The translations under genes and the position numbers were made by a program. Shown in pieces: positions 43,421 through 55,545 of a stretch of 64,000 nt of DNA; within the stretch, counting starts at the first letter, position 1; every line of letters begins with the position of its first letter. Source of the stretch: Prionace glauca (taxonomy: Eukaryota > Chordata > Chondrichthyes > Carcharhiniformes > Carcharhinidae); NCBI GenBank assembly GCA_037974335.1, contig CM075760.1, forward strand, positions 51,292,119 through 51,356,118. The letters run 5' to 3'. Below the pieces are notes generated by a model. The model saw nothing but the letters and a program-made list of their open reading frames with translations. It did no database searches and was not told the DNA's origin.

Positions 43421-43490
43421 TTTATTTTTGAGAATTTATTTATTTTTATTTATTTATTTTTGTGAATTTTTACTATTTATTTTTGTGAAT
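43421..43490. repeat. TTTATTTA-rich tract
   Basis: Repeats of TTTATTTATTTTTGTGAATT at the 5' edge of the LINE. Confidence 0.8.
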
Positions 43491-44345
43491 GGAGAATTAT
43501 TGGTAATATTGGCATCAGGCGATGACCACCTCCAAAAAGGGGGAATCTGACCGTTGCCCCTTGTCACCCAATGATATTGCAACACTGAATCAACAACTAT
43601 CAACATCTTCGAGGTTACCATTGGCTAATCGCTGTGTTAGCTGGGTATATACATGCTCCAGCTGGAATATCAGCTCAGCCTGCTGTGAGTAACCCACCCC
43701 CTAACTCCCCAAACCTGTGCACCACCTGCACGACACATATTAGGGGAAAAAATGGTTCTCTCCACTTACTTGAATAGGTACAGTTCAAACAACATTCAAA
43801 AATCTTCATCCCATTCAGGCCAAAGCAACCGGCTTGACAGGTATAGCATTTGCAAATGCTCACTCCCTTCACCACAGAGAGCATCATTATGTACCATCTA
43901 CAAGTTTCACTTCCGAACCTCACCAAGGCTCCTTAGGCAGCCACACGGTGGGTTGCTATTTGCAAGGACAGGGGTAACGGTTACCAGGAAATATCACCTA
44001 TAAATTCCCCTCCAAGTCAGTCATATACCTGATGTGAAAATATATCATCCTTCCATCACTGTCGCAGGACCGAGATCCTAGAACTCCCTGTGTAACAGGA
44101 CCGTATGGGTATCTACACCACAGGGTCTGCAGCAATTCAAGAAGGTAGCTTACCACCAGTTTACTAAAGGCAATGAGGAATAGGCAACAAATACTGACTA
44201 GGCCAGCAACGTCCATATCCCTTAAATTAAAACATCAACATAGCAATATTTATGTATGGATGATAACTAATGAACGCAATTGGGTATCTTTGTAAATGGA
44301 TTGCAATTAATGAAAATAAATATCAACTTTCTGAACATTTACCAC
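43491..44345. repeat. Block shared with 34990-35350
   Basis: The second half (44000-44345) matches 34990-35350; 43500-44000 shows no gene or repeat I can name. Confidence 0.55.
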
Positions 44346-44830
44346 CTCTTTCTCTGCCAGAAGATAGGTTCCGTTCCACAGGAGATTCATGATTCAGAAA
44401 CATCACACTATCCGAAGACAAGGAAGACAGAAGAGACGGCAACATCTGTAGGTGTATCTCAATCTCATTACGGGACAGGCCTTTGATAGGATGACGATTT
44501 TGTTACTCATCTGCTTGAAGACCGGGATTAACCTGAAGCACAGTGTTTTCTTTATGTTGAGAGATATACATATCATACTCATACATGGATGAATCTCAGT
44601 GAGACATTCGACACTAACATCAGGGCAGAGAGTACAACATTTGGGAGAACTAAGCTCTCCATCAAAAAATTCTCGGTCTCATTTATGACACAGAAAAGGA
44701 CAATTTACAACACAACTGATAGCCTCATGGACAACACTTAGGGTTGAATCAATCTCTCAAAAATTGACCACCTCAGTCATCAACAAATGTGAAATACGAA
44801 GAAAAGACACCAAGCAAAAATGAATAGAAC
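44346..44830. other. No gene seen
   Basis: Worn repeat-like sequence similar in style to 36400-37060 but without clear units. Confidence 0.3.
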
Positions 44831-45335
44831 AAAGATCAAAGAACAACACAGCACAGGAAACAGGCCCTTCGGCCCAACGAGCCCGCGCCACCATCTTCAC
44901 AATGTGTTTTTCCTCCTCCACCCTTGACCCGTGTCTATGCTTATGGTACCCCCATTGGAAACCAGATTAAGGGGAGAATAATTTAGGGACAATTTGTTAC
45001 ACCAGTCAGCCTAATCACACTTCTTTGGGGTGTGGGAGGAAACCGGGACACCCGGAGAAAACCCACGCAACCACAGGGAGAATGTGCAGTTTCCCACAGA
45101 CACTGGCCCAAATCCATGTATCTGGACAACTAACGGTGATAGTCACTGAGCTGTTGTGGTGCCCACCTGCTGGTCCATTTTGAAGCAGACACAAACGACG
45201 CAAAGTACTAGGCCACTCTCGAAACATCCAAAAGCAGCCCACGTATGACCCACAGTATGTTTGCCCCTCGTTAGACAACAAGGTGGACCGACGCACATGC
45301 AGAGTAAAAGAGAAAAATATCAACACATGTAGCAT
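44831..45335 (-). mobile_element. LINE tail and HE1-like SINE, minus strand
   Basis: 44831-44960 carries the tail 'AACACAGCACAGGAAACAGG', 'CCCTTCGGCCCAACGAGCCC'. A SINE core follows at about 45015-45110 ('GGTGTGGGAGGAAACCGGGA'). Both lie antisense, in front of the large LINE at 45340. Confidence 0.6.
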
Positions 45336-45339
45336 TAGA

Positions 45340-47336
45340 TTTCCAGGAACGTCCTGAGGCTCTGATCCTTATTTAAAACAGTCTCCTATAACCCTCCATC
45401 CTTATTTTGCTCATGTGTCTATCGAAGTCAACCTTAAACAAGTCCAGCGTGCCTGCCTCCACCACCTTACTTGGCAGTGCATACCCCCACGACCCACTGT
45501 GTGAAAAACCTCCCTCCAGCATCCAAATTATACTTCTCCCCCCTCACCTTAAGCCTGTGGCCCCTCGTGATATTTGTCTCCAATCAAGGGAAAAGCCTGC
45601 CACTGTTTACTCTATCTATACCCTTCATTATTTTATGCACCTCTATTAAATCCACCCTCAATCTCTGTCTTTCTAAGGAAAACAGCACCAGTTTACTCAA
45701 TCTTTCCTCATAACCCAGTCCTTCCATACCAGGCAGCATCCTGGTAAACCTCCTCTGCACTCTCTCCAGGGTCTCCACGTCCTTCCGGTAGTAATGTGAC
45801 CAGAACTGGACGCAGTACTCCATATGCGGTCCAACCAACGTTCTGTACAACTGTAGCATTAGATGCCAGCTCTTGTACTCTATACCCCTTCCTATAAAGG
45901 CTAGCATATCATAAACTTTCTTCGCAACCTTCTCCACCTGTGTTGCCACCTTCAAAGACTTGTGAACTTGCACTCCCAGCTTCCTCTGCATTTCTATACT
46001 CTTAATAGGTCTACCCTTTATCATACAACTCATATCATACATTATTCCTTCCAAAATGCATCACCTCGCATTTATCAGGATTAAATTCCACCTGCCATTT
46101 ATCTGCCCAATTTACCAGCCTATCGATATCCTGCTGTGTTGCTAGACACTGCTCCTCACTGGCCGCCAATCCAGCCATCTTTGTGTCATCTGCAAACTTG
46201 CTGATCACACCACGTATGCCCTCTTCCAAATTTTTCATATATATTACGAATAGAAGAGGTCCCAGTACTGAGCCCTGCAGCACACCACTAGTGACAGACC
46301 TCCAGCGAGAAAAGGACCCTTCCACTGCTACTCTCTGTCTCCTGTTAACGAGCCAGTTTTCAATCCATCAAGATACTTGTGCCTGTATCCCATGAGCCTT
46401 AACCTTTTCAACCAACCCACCATGAGCAACTTTGTCAAACGCCTTACTGAAATTCATATAGACGACATCAACGGTTCGTCCTTCATCAACGGTTTTTGTC
46501 ACCTCCTCAAAAAATTCCACGAGATTCGGAAGGCAAGACCTCCCTCTAACAAAGCCATGCTGCTTATCCCTCATCACATCGCAATGCTCCAAATGCTTAT
46601 ACATCCTACCCCTTAGAATTTTTTCCAACAACTTTTCTACCACTGAAAATCACTGGCCTATAATTACCAGGGTTATCCCTACTGCCCTTTTTAAACAGCA
46701 GTACCACATTATCTACCCTCGAGCCCTCTGGGACCTCACCTGCGTCCAAAGAAGAGACAAAGATTTGCGTCAGCGGCCCAACAATTTCATCTCTCACCTC
46801 CCTAAGCAGACTGGGATAAATCCCATCAGGCCCCGGAGCTTTATCAGTTCTTATGCTGCCTAAAAACCCTAGCACTTCCTCCCTTGTAATGGATATTTCT
46901 TTCAACTGGTCTACAGCTCCCTCCAAGACAGTACAAGACACCAAGCCCCTCTCCTTCGTGAATACCGACGCAAAGTATTCATTTAGGATCTCCCCCATTT
47001 CCTCAGACTCTATGCACAGTTCCACTCCTTTGTCCCGAAGAGGACAGATTTTCCCTCTAACCATCCTTTTGTTCCTAATGTAAGAATAATGTAATGCCTT
47101 TGGATTTTCCTTAATCTTGTCCGCCAAAGTCATCTCATGCCCCCCTTTCGCCCTTCTAACTCCCCGTTCGAGCTCCCTCATACTCTCTGTATTCCTCCAG
47201 TGCTCTCTCCGTTCCCAGTTGCTTAGACCTAACATACGCCTCTCTCTTCTTCCTGACCAAGTCCTCAATATCCCCTGTAATCCACAGCTCTCCAATCCTA
47301 CCTTTTCCATCCTTCCTCTTTACCGGCACATGTCTT
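45340..47336 (-). mobile_element. CR1-like LINE, about 2 kb with reverse transcriptase
   Basis: The longest LINE remnant. Read on the minus strand it gives, in order: a pre-palm part (ITREEVLGFLGSIRTDKAPG, then PDGIYPSLL), the palm part with SVTSGVLQGSVLGPLLFVIY and the catalytic FADDTK (46.2 kb), VEFNPDKCEVMHFGRNN, and the C-terminal part. The coding region is split over four overlapping frames (47310-46606, 46643-46368, 46325-46035, 46054-45584), so the copy is dead, with about three frame breaks. The endonuclease domain is missing. The catalytic YxDD-like motif reads FADD, normal for this clade. Confidence 0.88.
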
Positions 47337-48440
47337 TGAGAACATAAGAACATAAGAAATAGGAGCAGGAGTAGGCCATCTAGCCCTTCGAGCCTGCCCC
47401 ACCATTCAATAAGATCATGGCTGATCTGTCGTGGCTCAGTTCCACATTCCCGCCCTCTCCCCATAACCCTTAATCCCCTCTCTTATCAAAAACCCATCAA
47501 CCCGCGTCTTAAAAATATTTAGCGAGGCAGCCTCCACCACTTCAAAGGGAAGAGAATTCCAGAGATTCAGCACCCTCTGAGTGAAGAAGTTCCTCCTCAA
47601 CTACGTTCTAATCCGCCCCCCCTTTATCTTGAGGCTGTGCCCCCTAGTCCTATTATCCTTTCTGAGCAGGAAGAGTCTCTCCACCTCTATCCTATCCATC
47701 CCATTCATCATCTTATAAGTCTCAATGAGATCTCCCCTCATTCTTCTAAACTCTAACGAGTACAAGCCTAGTTTATTCAACCTCTCCTCTTAGCTCAACC
47801 CCCTCAACTCCGGCATGAGCCTAGTAAACTTCTTCTGCACTCCCTCCAAGGCCAAAATATCGTTGCGTAAGTACGGCGCCCAAAACTGCACACAATACCT
47901 CATCAATGCTCTATACAGCCGCAGCAAGACCTCCCTACTTTTATATTCATTCCCCCTCGCTATGAAGGCCAGCATCCCATTCGCCTTCCTGATCACCTGC
48001 TACACCTGCAAGCTGGGTTTTTGCGACTCATGCACAAGGACCCCAAGGTCCCTCTGCACCGTCGCCTGCTGCAGTTTTTCACCACGTAAGTGATAATCCT
48101 TCCTACCATTATTCCTACCAAAGTTCACCACCTTGCACTTGCCAACATTAAATTCCATTTGCCATTTCCTGGCCCATTCGCCCAGCCTATCTAGATCATT
48201 CTGCAGACTCTCCACACTCTCCGCGCAATTTGCCTTTCCTCCAATCTTGGTGTCATCAGCAAATTTCGACACCATACACTCAGTTCCCTCCTCCAGATCA
48301 TCTATATAAATGGTAAATAGCTGAGGCCGCAGCACCGACCCCTGAGGCACTCCAATAGTCACCAACCGCCAATCCGAATAGCATCCATTAACCCCCACTC
48401 TCTGCCTCCTATTTGACAACCAACCAACTTTCCTACAACC
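47337..48440 (-). mobile_element. CR1-like LINE, 1.1 kb, with partial reverse transcriptase
   Basis: A second family. Its tail ('AACATAAGAACATAAGAAAT') abuts the 5' end of the previous LINE. On the minus strand the part 48419-48000 reads LVTIGVPQGSVLRPQLFTIY and FADDTKIGG, followed by QMEFNVGKCKVVNFGRNNG and VQRDLGVLVHESQKPS. It continues to the C-terminal end with at least one frame break. It is 5'-truncated at about 48440. Confidence 0.88.
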
Positions 48441-48844
48441 TTTTCAGTTTTCCCTTGAAAGCCTCCCACTTGCCGACCGTGGACATGTGTTTACTGTGAT
48501 TCTAACTTTTCTATTGGAAATGGAAGGATGCCGGTGTTGTTGATGTGTAAACTATATGACATTTATCAGACAACACACAAAGACGCACACACATATATTC
48601 TGTCGTTCTCATTCTTTCCCACAGATTGTTTCCCTTTCACACACACACACACATTATCTTTCAACTTAAAACTACATCTTGGCCTCCTGGGAGTCTTCAG
48701 AGACCCAACTAAATTTCAAATGGAATGAGGAACATTTTCCCCAACGCCATGTTTGCCGAGCTGGACATTAAAGGTCCCGTGGTCTCCAACAGCTCCCTGG
48801 GTAACATCCCTCCTTTTAACCAAAATCAACAAAAATACGTTCCC

Positions 48845-48922
48845 ATGGATTGAGCCATTTTCATCTGATGCTGCCCTGGCAACATGGATTGAGCCATTTT
48901 CATCTGATGCTGCCCTGGCAAC
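48845..48922. repeat. 39-bp tandem duplication
   Basis: 'ATGGATTGAGCCATTTTCAT' through the following GCCCTGGCAAC occurs twice back to back without change, a recent duplication. Confidence 0.9.
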
Positions 48923-48924
48923 AT

Positions 48925-49745
48925 CGGGACATAGCCACAGGAGGAGGCCACTCAGCTCCTCGAACTCGCCCCACCATTTAATAAGATCATGGCTGATCTG
49001 TGGCCGAATCCATTTTGGCTTCGCTGAGTCCATATCTCTTGAGACACCTGTTCAATTAAAAAAAAGACCTCAGACTTATATCTAACAATTGTACCAGCTC
49101 CCACCGGCAATTGCTAAAGAGAGTTCCAATCATTCACCTCTCTGGACTTGTACTAATGTTTTCTATCAACTCTCCTGAAAGGCCTTTCCCTATTTTTTTT
49201 TAAACTATGGTCTTTTAATCTCGAACCTTCAACTAATGGAAACAGTCCTTCCCTGTAGGTATTTCATTGCTTTCTATCAGAACAGCCTTCAAACTTCTGA
49301 ATTCGAGAGAAAAATGTCTAAATTCGTCTGATCTCTCCTTGCAACTTGCGTTGAACTCCGTCCAGAGTCAACATTTTTCCAAAGATATGTTGCCCATACT
49401 TGCTCACAGTACTCTAATTGGGGTGGAACAAGGATTGTGCACAATTGGAGCACAACATCTGCCTCCGTATCCCCCAGTCCTTTGGATATGAAGGGAGGCA
49501 TTCCATTGGTCTTAATGATTGTTTTCTGCAGCAGATCGTAACATTTTAAGAAACTATGTGCCGAACTCCAAATCCTGTTTGGCATCCACTAAATTTAGCG
49601 TTGTCCCATCTAAAAATTATATCTTGATCTATCATTTGGATATTTGACTCTTTGTCCCATTATCTAAGCCCTTAATGAATATTGTAAATAATTGAGGCCC
49701 CAGACAGATTCCTGCCGTACACCACTTCATCTGCATAATTCAGCA
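48925..49745 (-). mobile_element. Old CR1-like LINE, minus strand
   Basis: Tail 'TTTAATAAGATCATGGCTGA' at 48977, then worn antisense coding end ('AGGCATTCCATTGGTCTTAA', 'CAGTACTCTAATTGGGGTGG'). More diverged than the copies at 42.9 and 47.3 kb, so older. Confidence 0.7.
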
Positions 49746-49942
49746 ACGGACAGGTACAATTCATTGCACCATAAATTTTGGCACCTTGCAGAAGGGGATG
49801 TGATATTACATTAATGGATGTGAATTCTTGTTACATTGATACCATAGATCATACCTGACAATGATATTTTCACACTAACTGTAATTACAATGTTTTGCCA
49901 GCAGATGGAAATAAATCTTGGTGGGTTACATTACACGAAGCA

Positions 49943-50128
49943 TAAGAACATAAGAAATAGGAGCAGGAGTAGGCCATCTCATGGCTGATCTGTCGTGGCT
50001 CAGTTCCACATTCCCGCCCTCTCCCCATAACCCTTAATCCCCTCGCTCATCAAAAACCCATCAACCCGCGTCTTAAAAATATTTAGCGAGGCAGCCTCCA
50101 CCACTTCAACTGGCAGAGAATTCCAGCA
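49943..50128 (-). mobile_element. CR1-like LINE tail with internal deletion
   Basis: 'GAACATAAGAAATAGGAGCA' to 'GGCCATCTC', then a jump to 'ATGGCTGATCTGTCGTGGCT': about 45 bases of the normal tail are missing. It ends at 'GGCAGAGAATTCCAG'. Confidence 0.8.
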
Positions 50129-50795
50129 TGGACTGCCGCAATACACTGGACCCTGCATCTGTTCGTTTTGAATTGGCCTCCATATGTATATATGTTAGAA
50201 TGGACCCTGTCCATCATTATAATATATTATAACATACAGCGCGCTGTTTAAACTGGTATTGCACCAGTACATGTCAATGTATACATCACACAATCACCTT
50301 GATCCGAATTTTTCCAGGTAGGAGCTAAATTTGCAGTTCTGCCACGTACAGTTCCGAATGGTAGTGGACATTAAAGCAATTAACCGCAGCTGGAGCCTCA
50401 AATAAAACCGCAATTCTTAATGATGTGGGAATCCAGCAAATGGAGATGAACAAAACTGAAACAATTGCTACAATCTTCCGCCAGAAGTGCCGAGAGGATT
50501 TTCCATCTCGGCCTCCTCCTGAGGTCCCCAGCATCACAGATGCCAGTTTCCAAACAGTTCAATGCCTTTCATAGGATAAGATTGGAACAGGAGTTGGCTC
50601 TTCGAGCCCGGGAGCCCGTCTCATATCTCTGCTTACATTCAACCAGCTCCCATCTCTGTTTGTATTGCAATAGGCCATGTCTCGATAATATTACAATATC
50701 TCCTTTAGTTCTCTACTCGGCTTATTATCAGTTGCTCCTACATGATAGACGATACTTTCTAAGTTAAAACTGGATTACTGAACTATGCTTCAGTT
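50129..50795. other. No gene seen
   Basis: Includes one or two units of the 'CCCATCTCTGTTTGTATTGC' repeat (about 50645-50700), the reverse complement of the 36.1-kb unit type. Confidence 0.35.
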
Positions 50796-51110
50796 AAGAT
50801 GACGGCACGGTGACACAATAGTTATCACTGCTGTCTAATATCACCAGGGACCCGGCTTCAATTCCCAGCTGTGGGGACTGTCTGTTGGCGTCTGCAAGTT
50901 CTCCCTGTGTCTGGGTGAGTTTCATCCGGATCCTCCGCTTTCTTCACACAGTCCGAAAGATTTGCTGTTTAGGTCCGTTTTGGCCAGGCTAAATTCTCCC
51001 CTAAATTCTGCCCGAACAGGCGACTAGGGGATCTTCACGTTAACATAATTGCATTGTTAATGGAAATCTACTTGTGACACTAATAAGTAATTTTAAAAAC
51101 TATAATCTGG
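50796..51110 (+). mobile_element. HE1-like SINE, plus strand
   Basis: Head 'GACGGCACGGTGACACAATA' with B box 'GGCTTCAATTCCCAGCTGTG', core 'CAAGTTCTCCCTGTGTCTGG', 3' end 'GAAATCTACTTGTGACACTA'. Nearly full length, moderately diverged. Confidence 0.85.
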
Positions 51111-51264
51111 CTGAGTCTCAATTCCTACTGTGGGAATCGAGGCAGCAGTGCCAGCCACTGTGCCACCGCCCCGCCCTCATGTTATATGTTTTATATGGTT
51201 CAATCACAATTTTATGGGTTTCAATCAGATCTCCTGTCATCCTTCTAAACTCAAGTGAATACAT

Positions 51265-51392
51265 GAGGTGGAGATGACGGTGATGGACTGGTGTGGGCAA
51301 AGAAAGAAATCTCACAACACCAGGTTAAAGTGTAACATGTTTATTTGGAATCACAAGCTTTCGGAGCACTGCTCCTTCTTCAGGTGAGTCAA
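51265..51392 (-). mobile_element. Short retroposon, third copy
   Basis: 'TGTTTATTTGGAATCACAAG' and 'GAGCACTGCTCCTTCTTCAG' in the opposite orientation to the copies at 5.9 and 18.9 kb. It is nested in the LINE. Confidence 0.7.
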
Positions 51393-51884
51393 GCGAATAA
51401 AGACCCAGTCAAATCAATCTCGCCTCATAGGGCAGTCCCAATAATCTTGGTATCAACTGTATTCTCCCCAGACCCTTTCTTATTGAGTGAGATCAGAACT
51501 CCATGTACTACACCACGGGTGGTCAGATGAAGAACCAGCATAACCACAGGAATACCTCCCTAATTCCAAACTCCAATCTTCTTGCAATGAAAGTTTTCCA
51601 AACTGTTGGCTGTATATGTCTCTCCAATTTCATTAACTGGTGTACAAGGACACACAGATCCATTTGTACATTACACTTCCCCATATATATTGCTTTCTGC
51701 TTTACATACCAGTATATAACTGCACATTTAGCTACATTGTACTCTAAATTCCATGTGCCCGCCCATTCAAACAACTTGTCCAGATTACATTGAAGCCCCC
51801 CATCCCACCACCACCCATCCTCTTCACAGCTCACAATTCCCCCCAGTTCCGTATCACCAATCCTTTTGGACATGTTACATTTGT

Positions 51885-52165
51885 CTCTCATTCAGATCCC
51901 ACAGTGGCACAGCGCCAGGGATCTGGGTTCGATTCCTGGCATGGGTCACTGTCTGTACAGAGTCTGCACGTTCTCCCCGTGCCTATATGGGTTTCTTCCG
52001 GGTGCTCCGATTTCCTCCCATAGTTCAAAAGATGTTCTGGTTAGGGTGCATTGGACCGTGTTAAATTCTCCCTCAGTGTAACAGGCCCCGGAGTGTGGGC
52101 GACTCGGGGGATTTTCAAAGTAACTTCATTGCAGTGTTAACATACGCTTATTTGTGACAAATGAA
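51885..52165 (+). mobile_element. HE1-like SINE nested in the LINE
   Basis: Head 'AGTGGCACAGCGCCAGGGAT' with 'GGGTTCGATTCCTGGCATGG', core 'GGTGCTCCGATTTCCTCCCA', 3' end 'AACATACGCTTATTTGTGAC'. Confidence 0.88.
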
Positions 52166-53200
52166 CATTTAACATTTGGGACCCTGCGGTACCTCACTGT
52201 TAGCTGACCGTCACTCGGAAGAAGACCCATTTATTTCCACTCTCTGTTTCTTATCTGTCAATGAATTCTTTACCTGGGCCAACACATCACTCCCCATCTC
52301 ACGTGCGTTCATTGGGCCTCCCAATATTTTATGAAGAACCTTCTCACATATCTTCTGAAAGTGTAAATACACCACGTAAACTGGTTGCATCCCTCCCCCT
52401 CTCTACCCGAAAGAACTCCCCTCCCCCTCCCTCCCCCGCCCCCACCTATTACTTACATCCTCAAAAAATGCAAGTAGGTTTGTTAAGATAAACATGTCTT
52501 TCTTAAGCCCATACTGGTTTCGTCAAACTCCGTCCATGCTTTCAAAATATTTTCCTATCATGGATTTGATAACAATCTCTAACTGATGTTAAAGTCAGTC
52601 TGTCATTTATCAGTTTCATTCTTCCTTTCTCTGTATATATCGGGATTACATTTGTCACCCTCCAACCTGTAGGAATTGTTACAGCCTATAAAGAATTTTA
52701 GAAGATGGGCAGCCATGTATCCAACATTTCCTGGGCCATTTCCTTCCATATTCTGGGATTATCAGGCCCCAGTGACCAACCAGAATTTCACCCTATTATT
52801 TTACCCAGAATGATTTTACTAATACTGATTTCCCTTAATACCGTCTTACAACTATCCCCTTGGTTCCCGAACATTTCTGGGATGATACTTGTGTGAAGGT
52901 AATGTCAAACTTAGTTTTGTATTCATTCAATATTTATTTATTCCCCATTATAATTTCCCTGGATTCGGGCTCTAAGGGATTTACATTTATCTTAAAAAAT
53001 CCTTCTCTCTTCAGATATTGATATAAACGGTTATAAATAATTTTTATGTTCCCTGCAATTTTACTCCCATTCTCTATTTCCCCCGTCGATTATTTGGACT
53101 TTTTTTTTGTTGAATTTTAAAAATCTCTGAAACCTCAGGCTTGTTTCTTCTTCTGGTAATTTTATGTAGCTTTTAACTAAGAAGTAACATTTCCTCCCCT

Positions 53201-55130
53201 GAAAGACATCCGAGAAAAAGATGAGCTTTGACCATATATGATTTTCACAGTAACTTCATTACAGTGTGAATGTAAACCCATTTGTGACGATTAAATAAAC
53301 TTCAAACCTTTAAATACACACGATGTCTTTATCAAGTCATTGAGTTGAAATTCCCCAGCTGCCAGGGTGGAACTGGAACTCCTGTCCCAAGCTTCTGGAA
53401 TACTAGCTTAATAATGATATTGCTATACTACCCCCGAGACTGAAATATCATCACATTTATTAGTGGAATAATTGAACATTCAGGACTGGGTCACAGGTTG
53501 GATCGTGAGGTATCTTGTGCGAATTGAATACATTTCAGTTTGACTCAGAAATTATGTTGTTTCCATTCTTAACTGATCACAGTTTGTGTTTTGGCATGAT
53601 GACATTTAACTCAGTGCGCCTAAATTCTGAGATCTATGTCCAATATTACACTATACATTTATAACACGAATACATTCCAAATGAATTTATGCTACATTCG
53701 GTTATTTCTCCCGTTATGTACACTGAGCCATCTCTCTTTTTATGCTACATTAGTTCCTCTCTATTCGAACTCAAGTAGATCACTCATCTGATCCTATTAC
53801 ATCTGATCCCATCTCTGTTTATATTACAAAGGATTTGCATATTTACATCCATCTCTGTTAATTCAACATATGACCATGTATATTTTGCCTGGCATTCAAC
53901 TGTCAGAAGGAAGTCTTCTCCTGGCCTTGAATCTTATTCTGACAGAATGACAGTGATTCATGGGAATCCATGTAAAAGTTCCATCAATTCATGAAATGAC
54001 AAGGGGGGACAGGTGAGGTAGAGAAGGTCATGTCGGGCTTGACGTTAATCGTGTATAAACTGCACTATCAGAACAGCTGAACACTTGGTTTGGTTCCCTC
54101 AGAACTGAACAGTTTATGGGAGGTTTAGTACAGACGCTCAAAGTGATGAATGGGAATGTTTTACTCATTAGAAAGAGACTGTAAGCCACTGGCAAGAGGG
54201 CAGTATACAGAAGATTGATTACAACACACTAGGATATGTCCCTTTATGCATTGAATGTGACTCAAATGATTCATTATTTCAACAGATCTTATATTTGTTT
54301 TCATTGCATAAAATGCCGCTTTAGTTATTACTCCTATTTGTGTTGTACCAGAGCCAGTCTTTAATTATATGACAGTAGGCCTTGTCTGTTTTTACATTAC
54401 ATTCAGTTATTTCTCTCGTTATGCCACTCTCGGCCATCTCTCTATTTATGCTGCATTAGATCCTTTCAATTAATTCGACAGGAGACCACGGATCTGTTCA
54501 TATTTCATCAGATCTCATCTCTTTTTTATGTTACCGGGGGTTTGTCTCTTTGAATGACACCAACATCTGTCTCTGTTAATCGAACATACGACCTTGAACA
54601 TGTTGCCTGCCGAGATATTATCAATCCCGATATAATATGGGTGTGCCTGTCTGACACTAATCATTCTTGATTGGAGCAGTAAGTTTAATTTTTACTAATT
54701 TCGATAAGTAGCTGCGAGAAATATCTAATAGCTCTGTTATTGTGTGAGTAATATTCCGTTTGAACAATTTCTCAGTGATTCACTGGTGTTCGGGGACAGG
54801 TCAATATCTGAATAATCGTACAGTGCTCATTACAATATCTTCAAGCAACCACCGTTGTGATATATTTTATTAGTTGAATATTGCACTGCACTGTGTCAAT
54901 TTGACACAGACTTCAGAGATAAAGATTGACCTGTCTTATTTAAAGCATCCAACAGATTCACTGACTGTGTGAGACAGAATTCTGTACTCGCAATATCGCC
55001 AGATGGGCTCCCACAGGCTAAATATCTATCCACTCATTAATTACTTATCTGTTTCAGGGAGAAATAAAACTAAATCACCGCAGAACGAGTGTTCTGTGTT
55101 TCAGGGAGAAATAAAACTAAATCGCCACAG
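53201..55130. repeat. Repeat-rich intergenic stretch
   Basis: 53235-53320 is a SINE 3' scrap. 53690-53895 and 54400-54615 are direct, diverged copies ('CATTCGGTTATTTCTCCCGT' versus 'CATTCAGTTATTTCTCTCGT'; both end near 'CATCTCTGTTAATTCAACAT' or its variant). An octamer ATTTGCAT lies at 53833-53840. A 47-bp tandem duplication lies at 55050-55142. No gene. Confidence 0.6.
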
Positions 55131-55451
55131 AACGAGTGTTGACAGTTAGGTTATGTTTGAATATATATATATGTATATTCTGTAATTTGTATTGTTACCT
55201 TCGAAATTATTTTTCACTTTCGGATGTTTTCATCTGCCTATGCATAAGCTTTGTAATTCCCTCCCTAAATCTCCTTATTTCACTTTCCTCGTCTAAGTCA
55301 ATCCATAAAACTGTCCCTGCATTGGCCATCCTTTCAGTCACCTGTTCAAATATCTCGTTGGTCAAAAGCAAGATGTTGTGGGTGCCCGAGATCCGAACAG
55401 AAAATGCTGGAAACACTCAGTGGATCATTCTTCATCAGTGGAATGGTTTAC

Positions 55452-55453
55452 GG

Positions 55454-55492
<39 letters not shown>

Positions 55493-55545
55493 GCTCCGCC
55501 TCTGCCCCTGCCTCTCTCTCTCTCTCTCTCTCCCTCTCTCTTGCA
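55452..55545. repeat. (CT)n microsatellite
   Basis: CTCTCTCT interrupted by CGCTCCGCCTCTGCCCCTGC. Ser/Leu-rich frames here are shadows. Confidence 0.95.

Larger units (their letters stand above)
51170..53200 (-). mobile_element. Old CR1-like LINE with two nested insertions
   Basis: Antisense LINE fragments at 51190-51264, 51393-51880 and 52170-53200 read in order ('CAATCAGATCTCCTGTCATC'; 'CACACAGATCCATTTGTACA'; 'AAGCCCATACTGGTTTCGTC'). They are split by a short retroposon (51265-51392) and an HE1-like SINE (51885-52165). Heavily worn; no long frame survives. Confidence 0.65.

Noticed and set aside
45340-48440. A reverse-transcriptase element with long terminal repeats
   Set aside because: The reverse transcriptase has the FADD and LINE-type C-terminal phrases, no terminal repeats or protease or integrase are seen, and the 3' ends are LINE tails. 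These are CR1-like LINEs. No retrovirus-like element was seen in the window.
37465-53840. Octamers ATTTGCAT at 37465-37472 and 53833-53840 as Ig promoter elements
   Set aside because: They are 6.5 and 23 kb upstream of VH with no nearby leader, TATA box or V exon; an 8-mer is expected by chance several times in this AT-rich DNA.
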